64,000 bases of DNA, taken from assembly GCA_964017045.1 (NCBI GenBank), contig OZ024794.1, positions 28,521,315 to 28,585,314 of the forward strand. The letters run 5' to 3'. Positions 25,569 through 36,402 of this stretch are shown piece by piece (within the stretch, counting starts at the first letter, position 1; each line of letters starts with the position of its first letter). The translations under genes and the position numbers were made by a program. The notes beneath the pieces were generated by a model that did not search any database, had not been told where the DNA came from, and saw only the letters and a list, made by a program, of their open reading frames with translations. The DNA comes from Omphiscola glabra (lineage: Eukaryota > Mollusca > Gastropoda > Lymnaeidae).

Positions 25569-25995
25569 ATATGTCAGAACTTTTTTAAATATCTGACCGA
25601 TCGTTTCCAAATATCGGCCAGAACTTTTCCAATAGATGTCAGAACCTTTCAAAATATTTGTCAGAACTTTTCCAAATATCTGTGAGAACTTTTCCAAATA
25701 TCTGTTAGAACCTTTCCAAATATATGTCAGAAATTTTCCAAATATCTGAACGATCGCTTCCAATTATCTGTCAGAACTTTTCCAAATATCTTTGAGAACT
25801 TTTCCAAATATCTGTCACAACTTTTCCAAATATCTGTGAGAACTTTTCCAAATATCTGTCACAACTTTTCCAAATATTTGAACGATCGTTTCCAAAGATC
25901 TGTCAGAATTTTTTCCAAATATCTATCTGTCAGAACGTTTCCAAATATCTGTTAGAGCTTTTCCAAATTTCTGACCGGACGTTTCCACATAGTTT
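25569..25995. repeat. 22-23-bp minisatellite in intron 5
   Basis: About 18 copies of a unit with core TTTTCCAAATATCTGTCAGA, some copies carrying the variant CTGAACGATCGTTTCC. It lies in the last intron of the main gene. Confidence 0.92.
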
Positions 25996-26172
25996 CTCAT
26001 ATTCATGTACTAATTTGACCTTTATGTCTGCCACTGTCCAAAATTAAATCCTTGCTCTCACCCCGACGAATTATTTCATCTTTCAATACGATGCCTGGCG
26101 CCGTTAATCTTCAGACAGTTGCTACCAATCCATCAACTTGGAAGAGACATAATTTTTACCCCATATTTAAAC

Positions 26173-26426
26173 AATTGAAGGGCCGAGTAGAAAAAGTACT
26201 TAAGTTACAATTTTTTAAAAATGAGTTAAGGCAGGCATTGTATTTGATTACTTCTTCTGAATCATTCCTGAAACTATCATTCATGAAAAATGTCCAAAAG
26301 TGTTTGATTCATAGTTACCTCGAGCAGTTTTTAAGGTATTTAAATAAGAATTTAAAAATTTTAAACTCAATTTTCTCAAAACTGCAAAAATACACTTAAG
26401 TACTTTTTCTACTCGGCCCTTCAATT
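26173..26426. mobile_element. MITE with 32-bp perfect inverted repeats
   Basis: The arms 26173-26204 and 26395-26426 are exact reverse complements over 32 bp, starting AATTGAAGGGCCGAGTAG. The interior is AT-rich and non-coding. This is a short inverted-repeat element of unknown superfamily inserted in intron 5. Confidence 0.85.
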
Positions 26427-26689
26427 TCAGAATTTAAAATAAGCTCATCAGCATTCTACTAGTACTACTAGCTAAGGCTTGGAAATCTGGCGCCATGGCT
26501 TATTTATTACACAGCTGTATTCCAAACTTCATTTCCATATTTGTGAAGGGACATATATACATTGTAAAATGTAAGCGCCATATCTAAATAACGATGAAAT
26601 CACCACAAACAAAAAAAAAAAAAAAAGCCAACCACAGATAAACAAAAACGAATACAAATCGTATTATTTAGTCGATCATGATTACAAGT

Positions 26690-27240
26690 TGCCGTTAAGG
26701 GATATGAGGCAAGAGGCTGTGGTGGAAGCCTCTGGCCGATGATTCTAAATATGTAGCCCTGAGAAAGCTGCTCCTAGGCAACCGTTTCGTCCCAGCTACT
26801 TCGCGAATTAGTTGCGAGGTGGAAACCCACTGTAGAATCCCTCTTAGAGGGCGTCCGATGCTTCCCCGGGACGGGTGGGGGGAGATATTAGGACGTTAAT
26901 TTACCGTCCCGGCCCCTAGGAAAGTGGACTGCGGACGCTTTAAACGCAGCGTCTTCGGTCGACCAGATGTCTCCGGGCGGGGAGGGTCCCCGGGGTCCCC
27001 GCCGGCAAACCCGACCGAGCGGTTGCTGGAAGGGACGTTTCACGCCCGGGGAGGTCTCTGACGTTCCCCCGCACGGCCCGACGTCGGGGAAACCCGGCGC
27101 CTGGCAGGTGTGGGTGGGCGCCAGGGAGTGCATAAGGAGCGCGAGCTCGACGGCCTTTCTGACGCCATTTCCTAATGAGATATTTCAGTCGATGTAGGAC
27201 CTCCTGTAAAGGAAAGACAACATCGTTGTCCTCACACTAG
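26690..27240. other. GC-rich island inside intron 5
   Basis: About 550 bp of strongly GC-rich sequence sits in AT-rich intron. It includes CCCCGGGACGG, a Pro/Gly/Arg-rich plus-strand frame (26967-27197) and a reading on the opposite strand. It looks like a separate insertion, perhaps a retroelement 5' part or a processed piece, but I cannot name it. Confidence 0.4.
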
Positions 27241-27531
27241 CTCTTTACAGAAATCAGCTCTTAGCGTTAGGGTTTTAGTCTTTCAGTTCAGTTTTGCGTC
27301 CAGTCCTGTCTTAAATCTATCAACTTAAAGCTTACTACTGATTGGTAATAATTATCATGCTTAATGAAACAGTCGTGCCGTTCACGAATACCGAGTATTC
27401 CTAGGGAAAAAAACAACGTTCGAAACAGTCAACGATCCCTCTCAGATAAATATGTATTTCTGTTGATAAAACAACGAATGTTAGTTTTCCTTGATGCGCC
27501 GATGTCTCGAGGTTATTTTTTTAACGAAGTG

Positions 27532-27909
27532 GCCATTCGTTACCGGGTACCAGAAGTGAGAGGTTGGGATTAACAAACTATTTAAAATATTATTGTTGGG
27601 TTTGTACGATAAAATTTGGTATCAAATGAAAGATAGCTGAAAGCTTGTAAACTTACTTTTTTAGTTTAACTAAAATAAACTAACACAAATGACATCCGAA
27701 TAGCATTGAGTCTAATGGGACCCAGGTGCGAATGGCGGCGCTGCGTGTCCGGGTCCATTTTGACTATTTTAGTTAAACTGAAGACTTAAGTTTACAAACA
27801 TATAGTCCATTCATTCGATATCTCATTGTGTCTTACAAACCCAACAATAATATTTTAAATAATTTTTTAAATCCCAACCTCTCACTTCTGGTACCCGGGT
27901 ACGAATAGT
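27532..27909. mobile_element. fold-back element with ~130-150-bp arms
   Basis: The left arm CATTCGTTACCGGGTACCAG and the right arm, whose reverse complement starts CTATTCGTACCCGGGTACCA, pair over most of their length. Further matching includes AACCTCTCACTTCTGG, AATATTATTGTTGGGTTTGT and AGTTTAACTAAAATA. A unique GC-richer centre (about 27700-27760) forms the loop. It is non-coding and within intron 5. Confidence 0.8.
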
Positions 27910-28440
27910 CGCAGCCATTTTTGAAATTGTTAAAATAGAAATTTTATGGTTTTAACACTCTTAATGGGCTGAAAGGTCTGTTTAAATATGATTTCTATGC
28001 TTGTAATGATAAGATAGATTGCAAACTAACTGCCCTTGGTTTTTTGCAAAAAATAAAACAATGTCAAGGGCGGTTACTGGGTATTTTTCTATTTGGTGAA
28101 TGATCCTCCAGATCGCGAACGTGATCATCCAGAGATTGCGGTCTCGTCTGATGCAAGCTCCCATACACATTTCGATGCACACTCAGAAAGACATTCGTGT
28201 ACACATATTCAAATAGACGTGCTGATGGACGTTCATGTACACATTAATAGTATAATTCAGATAGACGTACTGGTGGTCATTCGTGTCCATATTCAGATAG
28301 AAATTCGGGTATAATTTTAATGTGTCTTCAGACAGACTTTTGGTCATAGACTGCGATACACAACTTAATACACACATTAAGATACAGTCATGAAAATTTT
28401 CAAGAACACATTCTAATGCACAGTCGCCCATTTAGTCATA

Positions 28441-28790
28441 CACAAATGAAGCTCACCAAGTCTTAACTCATTCATATATAAGAGAAAATCACCTTGTCTC
28501 AACTTATCAATACACAATAGAAAATCACCTTCTCTCAACTCATCAATACACAATAGAAACTCACCTTGTCTCAACTCATCAATACACAATAGAAAATCAC
28601 CTTGTCTAAACTCATCAATACACAATAGAAAATCACCTTGTCTCTACTCACCAATACACAAAAGAAACGCACCTTGTCTCAACTCATCAATACACAATAG
28701 AAACTCACCTTGTCTCAACTCATCAATACACGATAGAAAATTACCCCCTCTCCTCGCTTCAGTCCACAACCTAAGCTCACCTTGTCTCAA
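28441..28790. repeat. 36-bp minisatellite carrying exon 5's splice donor
   Basis: About nine copies of a 36-bp unit overlap the 3' end of exon 5. On the minus strand each copy reads GAG-TTGAGACAAG-GTGA, i.e. the exon's last bases plus a splice donor. Two copies have the ideal donor AAG-GTGAGT (near 28557 and 28703). The unit is 12 codons, so the frame stays open for three copies past exon 5, until a stop at about 28644. Confidence 0.9.
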
Positions 28791-28927
28791 TTCATCCTCT
28801 GTAAAATACTCCTCATCGGAATCGTTATTATTTTCTTGCACATGGGTCGTGGAACGTGCCCGGACAGACTTGACTTGCTGACCGGCTCCTCTAGACTTCG
28901 CAGCATGGTTCCTCGCATGGGCCATAT
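28781..28927 (-). CDS. main gene, exon 5 (cassette, phase 1-1)
   Basis: The acceptor CTCAACCACAG (right edge) and donor CAAG-GTGAGC (left edge) bound a 147-nt exon that adds 49 residues. The peptide begins D-MAHARNHAAKSRGAG, passes a basic part (VRARSTTHV) and ends in the acidic block NNNDSDEEYFTEDELRQ. Its layout (basic and Ser-rich first, SD-acidic last) matches exons 3 and 4, suggesting exon duplication. Two extra in-frame donors lie 72 and 108 nt further into the intron (exon ends at 28709 and 28673) and would add 24 or 36 residues. Confidence 0.75.
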
Positions 28928-29957
28928 CTGTGGTTGAGAACATTGTTTTGAAATCACCTGGAGGCCTCTATAGGGTTTCTTAATTTCATAGAATTTTAAA
29001 ATCACAGAAAGAAGTCTAATGAGTGTAGAATTTAAATTAACTTGTATCGGCAATTTTTTTTTTTTTTGGCCACCCTTTGCAGAACTTTTCAATAATCGAT
29101 AACAGGATTTTCAAAATTGATATTATTTTGCATGAGATATGTTTTATTTAATATATCATGGAAAAATAATGTTCGAAACAAATGCTGTTTTACTTCGCAA
29201 TCGGTATTTACAATTTCTCCAATTTTGCACCATTTAGATCTTTTAAGAAGACTAACCAACCACACAATATACTCTCATTAGAAGAGAAAAAGAATTCCCA
29301 TTGTTGAGAACTCATCGGTCAATCACACACCCGGGAAGGTTGAATCAGTCACAGTCACTAGAGATCACACCGTGTCTACTGTGCCGTGGAGTCACGTGAT
29401 CAGTTACATGTTATGGGACCTCCCATTGTTTACAATAGTGAGAGTTTGCCGTCTCTACTGTATCTCAGGAAGGTCCCATATTTTATTATTATTTTAAGGT
29501 AACATATTTTACAGTTGTTTTAATGTCAAATAGTTTATATGGTTTTGCTTGTTTTTTTTTTGCTTTGGAAAAGACATCATTTACTCTAGCAAACGACATC
29601 AATTACTCTAGGAAGGGGACACATGTTACTAGAAAGAAGGCTGTAACAGGCAGCTGCCGAAAAATGGGGTAAAATATATCTGAAAAATTGAACAAATTGA
29701 CAATGTATATTTACCGCTAGGCACATGGTACTGGCTGTGAGGAAAAACTCATTTAAAATTAATGCAAACATTAAAAAAAAAATTGGAAATAACTAATCAA
29801 TCAGTCCTCAAGCGCCCGCTGATCTGTAGGAAAATGCCAAGAGAAAGACCATTATGTCTAGTGGCTGTATTTTGTTTTAGATATCAGCCTATATTCACGT
29901 TTTATTTCTCGTCATCTATATATTTCCTGTGCTAGGTTTTAAATCTTCTGCGCTTTC
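28928..29957. other. intron sequence, no exon seen
   Basis: AT-rich. A small inverted motif ATGGGACCT / AGGTCCCAT brackets about 29413-29480 and may be a tiny MITE. No coding exon supported. Confidence 0.4.
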
Positions 29958-30122
29958 CTTCTTCGTAGGCTGTCCCCGTGATTGAGTCATGTGAAGTGAA
30001 ATTGGCGGAATATCCCGGATTGTGACCAAGCCGTCTCCAGTCGCAAGCTTCCGCGGTTTCTGCAGTGGTTGTCGACCGCGATATGCATCTCAGTTCTTCA
30101 TTGGAGATTCGGTACAAGGGCT
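29958..30122 (-). pseudogene. decayed cassette exon of the main gene (donor lost)
   Basis: From a usable acceptor (AATCAACAG) a phase-1 frame runs 165 nt (55 codons) and ends in CCTACGAAGAAG followed by GAAAG. Exon 3 ends in ATACGAAGAAG followed by GTAAG, and the peptides end HDSITGTAYEEG here and RDSDPEPEYEEG in exon 3. The size, phase and ending fit the cassette series, but the donor GT has become GA. If transcribed, the frame runs on for KRRRFKT and a stop at 29938-29940, with AATAAA about 30 nt further, so it could also act as an alternative last exon. Confidence 0.5.
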
Positions 30123-30125
30123 CTG

Positions 30126-30258
30126 TTGATTCCTTGCGGGAATTATACATGCTTTGAATGAATTCTTGGCAGGAATTATACATGCTTTGAATGAATTCTT
30201 GGCAGGAATTATACATGATTTGAATGAATTCTTGGCAGGAATTATACAAGCTTTGACA
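30126..30258. repeat. 33-bp minisatellite next to the decayed cassette's acceptor
   Basis: Four copies of a 33-bp unit with core GAATTCTTGGCAGGAATTAT end immediately before the acceptor of the 29958-30122 segment. Confidence 0.9.
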
Positions 30259-30968
30259 CTAGATAAAAGCATACATTCCATGACTCCTCCATCCTGATCT
30301 TGAAAGCTATAGTTTGTAACCACCAATTGCAGCAACATTTAGGTGTTACCAGGCCGTAAGAGGGGATCTTCATCCTCTGAGTACACTCTAAGAATTGCCC
30401 ACTTACAAGCCTCTCAACATCAAATTTATGTTATGTGCTTTTCCTCGGGGGATCTGTCCAAACTGATACAGTGAAAATAAAACTTTTCACTTTGCTTATA
30501 AAACTTTGTTCTTTATCTTTAGAATAATGTTTAATTTTCATTTTCGTTTCTTCCACTTCTTTCTTTGCTAATCATAGAATGTGCATTGCATTTCTAATTT
30601 GTGTCGTTATTTTTTTTAAATAAGAGAAACTAAAACATTTTTGGGGCTGATAGTTGAAAGATGAAACATTTCTTCCATCGATGCTTTCCCCAGGTGATCA
30701 GAAATCAAAGCTTTAAGTATTGTAGAAAATGCTTTCAAATAATCATGTATCATTGCCTGGAATTCGGCTGTTTTTAGAATGACACAAAAATACTTGTAAA
30801 CTCAGGGTCGGACTATACTTACGTGAGACACGAGGCTATTTTGATTTTGAGACCCTTTGCAATAACACCATCCCTATTTTTATAATAAAAATATCCTATT
30901 AAAATTGTAAAAGACTTTTGCACTTGTTAGCACTTGCACACACAGTTGTAAGTATGCTTTTTGTGATA

Positions 30969-31065
30969 TATACAAATATATATATATATATTTAGACGTA
31001 AAGAGAGAGAGAAAGGGAGGGAGGGAGAGAGAGAGAGAGAGAGAGAGATGGATATAGATATATAA
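30969..31065. repeat. TA and GA microsatellites
   Basis: A short TA tract is followed by (GA)n with GGGA interruptions, then a TATAGATATA stretch. Confidence 0.85.
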
Positions 31066-31129
31066 AGCTGACACCACACTTTTAAAAAAAAGTAAATCAT
31101 TTCTAATCCCTAGGATATTTATTAAATGA

Positions 31130-31825
31130 AAGAAATTTTTTACTAACAGAAATAAAAGACAGAATATCGACCGGATCAGGGCCTATTGCAGTAAAGAGAA
31201 AATACTCAAAAGTAAAAACATTACAAGAAATACGAAGAAAACTATTTTATAAAACTGTAATCAGACCAGTTGTAAAATACGCAAGTGAAACTTGGAAACT
31301 AACAAAAAAAGGTAGAAAACCTGTTAAACACATGGGAGAGAGATGTTCTCAGGAAAATTTATGAACAAAAAACGGGGTGAATATGGATGGTGAATACGAA
31401 TTAACCAGGAATTGTTTAATCTATATCAGGATCCCGCGCTCGTAGCAGAAAAAAGTGTAGGCTACGCTGGGCAGGACGCTGAGAGAGAATGCCAAATGAT
31501 GGAGGAGTAAATATGGTGCACAACCGAAACCTCAGAAGAAAATAGCATAAAGGCTATGTGGATGATGTGGATAAAGATCTAGAGCAGCTGGGAATCCAAG
31601 TAGGGAAAAGAAAAACATCAGTTAGGTCGGTGTGGAGGGAAGTGGTGAGGCAGGCCAAAGCCCTACAAGTGGATATAAAAATATAAAGCGCACAGCAAGG
31701 ACAAGCACAGCCGCCAGCTATCCCAAATAGGACCCCACAAGACGTGTGTGCTACGTGCGGGGAAGCTTTCGAGGCACAAATAATACTGGCAAGGCACCTG
31801 TGTATTCACCGTCAAACATAGCTTT
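31130..31825 (+). mobile_element. LINE retrotransposon relic with C2H2 zinc-finger tail
   Basis: Degenerate plus-strand frames give EIKDRISTGSGPIAV, FYKTVIRPVVKYASETW, a WLGHV/RMPN-like segment, then KDLEQLGIQ, VWREVVRQAKALQ and finally CATCGEAFEAQIILARHLCIH, which fits C-x2-C-x12-H-x3-H. The VKYASETW motif and the RRPR-W-DD-V tail are the C-terminus of a common invertebrate LINE polyprotein. Frameshifts and stops throughout mark it as dead. It is antisense to the main gene, within an intron. Confidence 0.8.
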
Positions 31826-33759
31826 GATCATCTTCACGTGGGAAGGACGAACACCATATAATTATAACTTATATGAATTATTCTTATAAGAGATATTTTA
31901 TTACATGGACTTTGGTTTTTAAGATGATAGCGTCTAGGTGATACATTTCAACGCCGTTATAGTGACCAGCAAACTAAGCCGTCTGTGTAAATCCTCAACA
32001 TTAAGTGGTTCAACAAATTCCCAAACACGAATGACATCACAAAGCCCCTTTTGAGCAAGAAATCCGGGGCAAAAAAATTATGGAGATGACTAGGACGTTT
32101 CATGAGAAAACTCATGTCAGCAAGCACGGGTAAGGAACCTACAAGGATCAATAAGGAACGTAGACCCCCCCCAAAAAACCACGGTGATGAGATGTTGACA
32201 AAGATGTAATAAAGATTTGAAAGCGCTGGATAGAGTTAGAGAAGATCGACAGAGACTGAAAGACTTAGAAAGAAATTGTCAATGGGCGATGTTCCACTGC
32301 GAGTTGAAAGGGCAAAGAAAAGGGAAACTGAGAACTTATCCCAAAGATCGCTTCCACACTTTGGAGGGCCATCTGGATTTTTGCCCATGCAGTACACGGC
32401 TTGATAAATGTCTGCATGAGAAAGAATCAGCTCGTATATGGGACAATGTGTTTAAAATAAAAATGAAAGTGTAAAAGTTCACATTTGGAAAGGTGGATTT
32501 TTGCTTATTTCATCAACGTCTTAGCTAACTTTGCTTTTTAAATCTTCAAATAAACTGCACAAAGTTACTCAAACACTCATCAATAGTGGTGATTTAAACA
32601 AATATTTTGGCGGACTTTATGATAATAGCAGAACACACTAGACCACAGAATGTAGCACAGACACAAATTTCCATTTCTCCAATTATGCATATGATCCGCA
32701 GCAGAAGCCTGGTGTCTCCGATTCCACTAACATCGCCATGTAAATATTTCTTTTGATATCACTTAAATCATGGGTGGGCCAACCCAAATGGCTTCATGGG
32801 TCATTTTGATTGTGAGTCGAAGGCCGCGATTCATTCAACTTATCAAATTTTTAAAAAAGAGGTCAAATGGGTATAAAACTAAGCAAGATTTTTTATTTTA
32901 CTTAATAATTCTGTATGCTGCTCATTTCCATCTACTTGTAGCCTCCAGATTTTGATGAATGTGTTATGAAAATTCAGAAAGCCTCCAGGCAGTACGCAGT
33001 TTCGTCGTGGGTTTTAGTGACACACGGCGCGGTAGGAGACTGATTAGAGAAACAAATGGTCTACGTCACACCGAGTTCGTGAAGTCATTCTGTGCCAGCG
33101 CGGTTATGACGTGTGCTATTCGCAGGAGATGTCGATTCGTGCCGGGGTTGAGTAAGCGCATGTGCCAGGGACGCTATTTCAGGGTTTTCTATTCACTGCT
33201 GTCACTGTTCAAGCAACTGAAAAACTCTTTAGTACAGGTGTAAAGTAAAAAAGCTTCAGAAAGAACCTAAAAACGACCTAACAAAAGACTACTGACATGG
33301 GAGAAAGTCTCATTAAAAAATTATGGATCCGTAAAACTGTCATGTCACTGAATCCGTACTTAAAACACGTGTATATTTCAAATACATGTTAGGATGGGGA
33401 GAATACTTAAACTATTTACATAATAATAAATTATTATAAAGGAAGGTAACCAATATGTTTTTAAAGGGAAACATCTTTTTAAATATCCTTAAAAAATATT
33501 GTGTATTAATTTTAAACGTATGAATATTTCTTTTTTAAAGCTATCCAGATTAAGGGGTGAGGTTAATGCATATTTTTAAAAATAAATACTTTTAACGATC
33601 TCAACAAATTTTAATGATAATATAAAAGGCCATTTATAGATTTAGTTCAATTTACTGTTGAATAAAAACAAAATTTAATTTGCATTTTCTAGAATTCCTT
33701 GAATTGTCTTGGAACCTTAACGGATCTCAGCCTATCGGCCCACATCGAAATCAGGTTAC
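31826..33759. other. intron sequence, no exon supported
   Basis: Plus-strand frames at 32217-32474 (Lys/Arg-rich, 85 codons) and 32959-33243 (94 codons) lack domains and usable splice sites. The rest is AT-rich single-copy-looking sequence. Confidence 0.35.
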
Positions 33760-33864
33760 CAAACTCGACATGGTGGTGCCTGATAGTTCTGCCGGTGTGC
33801 CCACAGCCGGGAAGGTCGATCGAATGCACTGAAGGGAACACACCGGTATAGCCGTAGCCTACAT
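33760..33864 (-). CDS. candidate extra cassette exon of the main gene
   Basis: The acceptor CCGTCCGCAG and donor TTTG-GTAACC bound 105 nt with phase 1 at both ends, exactly as in the other internal exons. The peptide reads D-VGYGYTGVFPSVHSIDL then GCGHTGRTIRHHHVEF-G and does not share the acidic end of exons 3-5. If the donor is not used, the frame continues with WADRLRSVKVPRQFKEF to a stop at 33689-33691, so an alternative last exon is possible. Composition is protein-like but I recognise nothing. Confidence 0.4.
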
Positions 33865-34223
33865 CTGCGGACGGCACTTAGAAGCGCTAAACGGGCGGCA
33901 CACTAATGACTAAAAGTCCTTTCTTAATCTGCGATTAATTTCTGTTGAGGATTTATTTTGAGTTTGTACACTTTTTAAATTAATTTTAAAAGATCGCTTT
34001 TAAATTAACTAATATTTTCTGAGAGCGGGAGTCAATGCCATACGCCCTCCTAATGCTTGACGCCCCTTCGACAGTGAAACCCGGCCCAGTGGACACTTAT
34101 ACTTTTTTTTTTTGGCGTGCTACATTTTTTCTCTTATTTCTGAACTTCAAGTACTGGCCTTCAGATTTCAGATGCTAATTTTGCCGACCACTTAAAAACA
34201 ATGTGGACTGAACGAAGCATTAC

Positions 34224-34376
34224 CGTCTTCCGAAACAACTTCTTCTTTGTTGCTGTAATCTTCGTCCGACTCATCGACCACCCGGCTGGGCGATGACGAC
34301 GCGGACCAGGCCTTTGCTGCCTGATCAACCGTGACCTGCGACGTCCTCCTGCTTGATCTGGATCTTCTAACAGGTT
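34224..34376 (-). CDS. main gene, exon 4 (cassette, phase 1-1)
   Basis: A strong acceptor (CTTCCATCCACACAG) and donor (GACG-GTAATG) bound 153 nt, adding 51 residues. The peptide starts PVRRSRSSRRTSQVTV, continues WSASSSPSRVV and ends in the acidic run DESDEDYSNKEEVVSED-G. The RS-rich start may be a phosphorylation or RNA-binding-like segment, but no domain is visible. It joins exon 3 and exon 5 in the same phase. A hAT MITE lies 60 bp upstream, just beyond its acceptor region. Confidence 0.75.
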
Positions 34377-34436
34377 CTGTGTGGATGGAAGCACGAGAAC
34401 TTTGCCATGAGAAATGGAATCCTTTATGGTCTAAAT

Positions 34437-34617
34437 CAGGCCTGCACAGCGGGCCGTAACACTTATGAAAAACTCGTACGGGCCGAAATAAAATAGGACT
34501 GGGACAGAAAGCTATTAAGAAAACAATAATAATAAAGAATATTTCGTTTCTTCGCGGGCCGCAAGGTAGGTCCTGGTGGGCCGCATGTTTCCGCGGGCCG
34601 TGTGCTGTGTAGGCTTG
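34437..34617. mobile_element. hAT-like MITE with perfect 8-bp target duplication
   Basis: The 181-bp element has ends CAGGCCTGCACAG and CTGTGTAGGCTTG (11 of 13 inverted). It is flanked by the exact duplication GTCTAAAT (34429-34436 and 34618-34625). The GGGCCG-rich interior does not code. It sits in the intron immediately before exon 4. Confidence 0.9.
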
Positions 34618-35115
34618 GTCTAAATAAAACTGAACATACGAGTCAAAAACAAGCTTTGCAATATTTAGAATCACGGCATGTGTCAGAAACAACATATGTT
34701 CCCAAAGTTCTGACTCAGGACCTCCATCTGTGTTCGTCCTACGAGATTATATATAGCTCTCTCTAGAAATACACATTCAGGTGTAACGTTTAGCGACGCG
34801 GGTTTGAAATGAAATCAAAATAAGCTTTACATTTTTTCAGTTTGTATAGACGACATATGGTATTGCACATACATTTTTATTCTTTGGGTTTATTATATCC
34901 CCATCAGTGAAATATGTTTAATAGTGGAATTTTGTAGCCATGAGTTTATTTTAAGAATCTCGCAGTTTACCGCAAGTCATGTCTCGAGTGTTTGGAGATT
35001 TCGTGGTCATTGCACACCGTGTGGTTTGAAATGTCAAGATGACTAACACTGTCGTGGGTAGAGTGGTTTAAAAAGTCACGTTCACTGACACGGGTAGAGT
35101 TCTTAGATCACTTAC

Positions 35116-35277
35116 CTTCTTCGTATTCGGGCTCGGGATCTGAATCTCTGCTCCTCGACAGCGTGCTGTCTTCCACCGACTCCTCGTCGTGCCTGCTGCC
35201 CACCGGGTGTATCTTACAAGCTCTGTCTGTGCGCTCGCTTGCACTTCTCGGCAGCCTCTGGGTTTTTTTCTGTGAAA
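35116..35277 (-). CDS. main gene, exon 3 (cassette, phase 1-1)
   Basis: The acceptor GGTGTCCTAG and the strong donor GAAG-GTAAGT bound 162 nt, adding 54 residues. The peptide is V-SQKKTQRLPRSASERTD, a middle with HPVGSRHDEESVEDS, then SRSRDSDPEPEYEE-G. The acidic, SD-rich end mirrors exons 4 and 5. An alternative AG (TTTCACAG, 8 nt inside) would break the phase, which supports the upstream acceptor. No known domain. Confidence 0.72.
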
Positions 35278-35379
35278 CTAGGACACCATTGCAAGGAGAG
35301 CTTAAAATTGTTGTTCAATTTCATATTATATCAAACATTTTTTGGTCCATTTTTTTCTTCAAACATGGATGACCAAATT

Positions 35380-35770
35380 ATGTTGTTAACGCAGACTGCC
35401 TTTTTAAAGTGAATGTCAAATTTTTCTTTTCACGTAGACTGCCTTTTATAAGTCGAATGATAAATTGTGTTGTTAACGTAGACTGCCTTTTCTAAGTCGA
35501 ATGATAAATTGTGTTGTTAACGTAGACTGCCTTCTCTAAAGTCGATGTCAAATCATGTTGTTAACGTAGACTGCCTTGTCTAAAGTCAATGTCAAATCAT
35601 GTTGATAACGTAGACTGCCATGTCTAAAGTCAATGTCAAATCATGTTGGTAACGTAGACTGCCTTGTCTAAAGTCAATGTCAAATCATGTTGATAACGTA
35701 GACTGCCTTGTCTAAAGTCAATGTCAAATCATGTTGTTAACGTAGACTGCCTTCTCTAAACTAAAGCGAA
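35380..35770. repeat. 44-bp minisatellite in intron 2
   Basis: About nine copies of a 44-bp unit with core AACGTAGACTGCCTTGTCTA, about 100 bp upstream of the exon 3 acceptor on the minus strand. Confidence 0.92.
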
Positions 35771-36402
35771 TTACAAATTGTGCTTTTAACATAGAATGCC
35801 CTTTCCAACGAAAGGAATTTTTTTTTACTTTAAAACTTCAGACTTTACCATTGCTCCTGGTTTGAGTCGACTAAACTTTGCTTGATAAATTCACCCACTA
35901 TTATCTCATATGGCGGCCATTTTCACTCCTGCACTTTGTGAAACTCAGCCAAACATTGACAAAATGACATTATCCCGGGAAGGTGATATGTTTTTGAATC
36001 AATTTAAATTTCCAAGCAGCAGCGATTCGTTTAGATTGATTCAAAGACCATGAACAATCGATGATTAAATGGTTAGCAGATTTGCCAGTCTGCTGGTCCA
36101 CCGCAAATAGGGACACTTTTCTGTTCGTTGCTCCTGTTAATTCCCGAATCCTCCGATCAGGCAAATTAACATTGTTCATTAGCAATGAAAAATAAAATTC
36201 GCGATGAGTTAAATGTTTTAAAAATTATTTACACGTTCACCTAAAACTGCACGTGCGCCCGCGTGTAAGGCTAATCGACTATAAAGATCATAACCACCAC
36301 GCATTCAGGGTCTGATTTTAGTACTCTAGATAAAATTAATGTAATTCTCTCCAGAGTTACGAGAAGACGTTGAACAGAGTTATGACGGGGGACCGCAAGA
36401 AC
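35771..36402. other. intron sequence, nothing supported
   Basis: AT-rich single-copy-looking sequence; a 71-codon minus-strand frame at 35970-36185 has no splice support. Confidence 0.35.

Noticed and set aside
28441..28790. CRISPR-like regular repeats
   Set aside because: Copies are contiguous with no spacers and the genome is eukaryotic; it is a minisatellite. The same holds for the other arrays.
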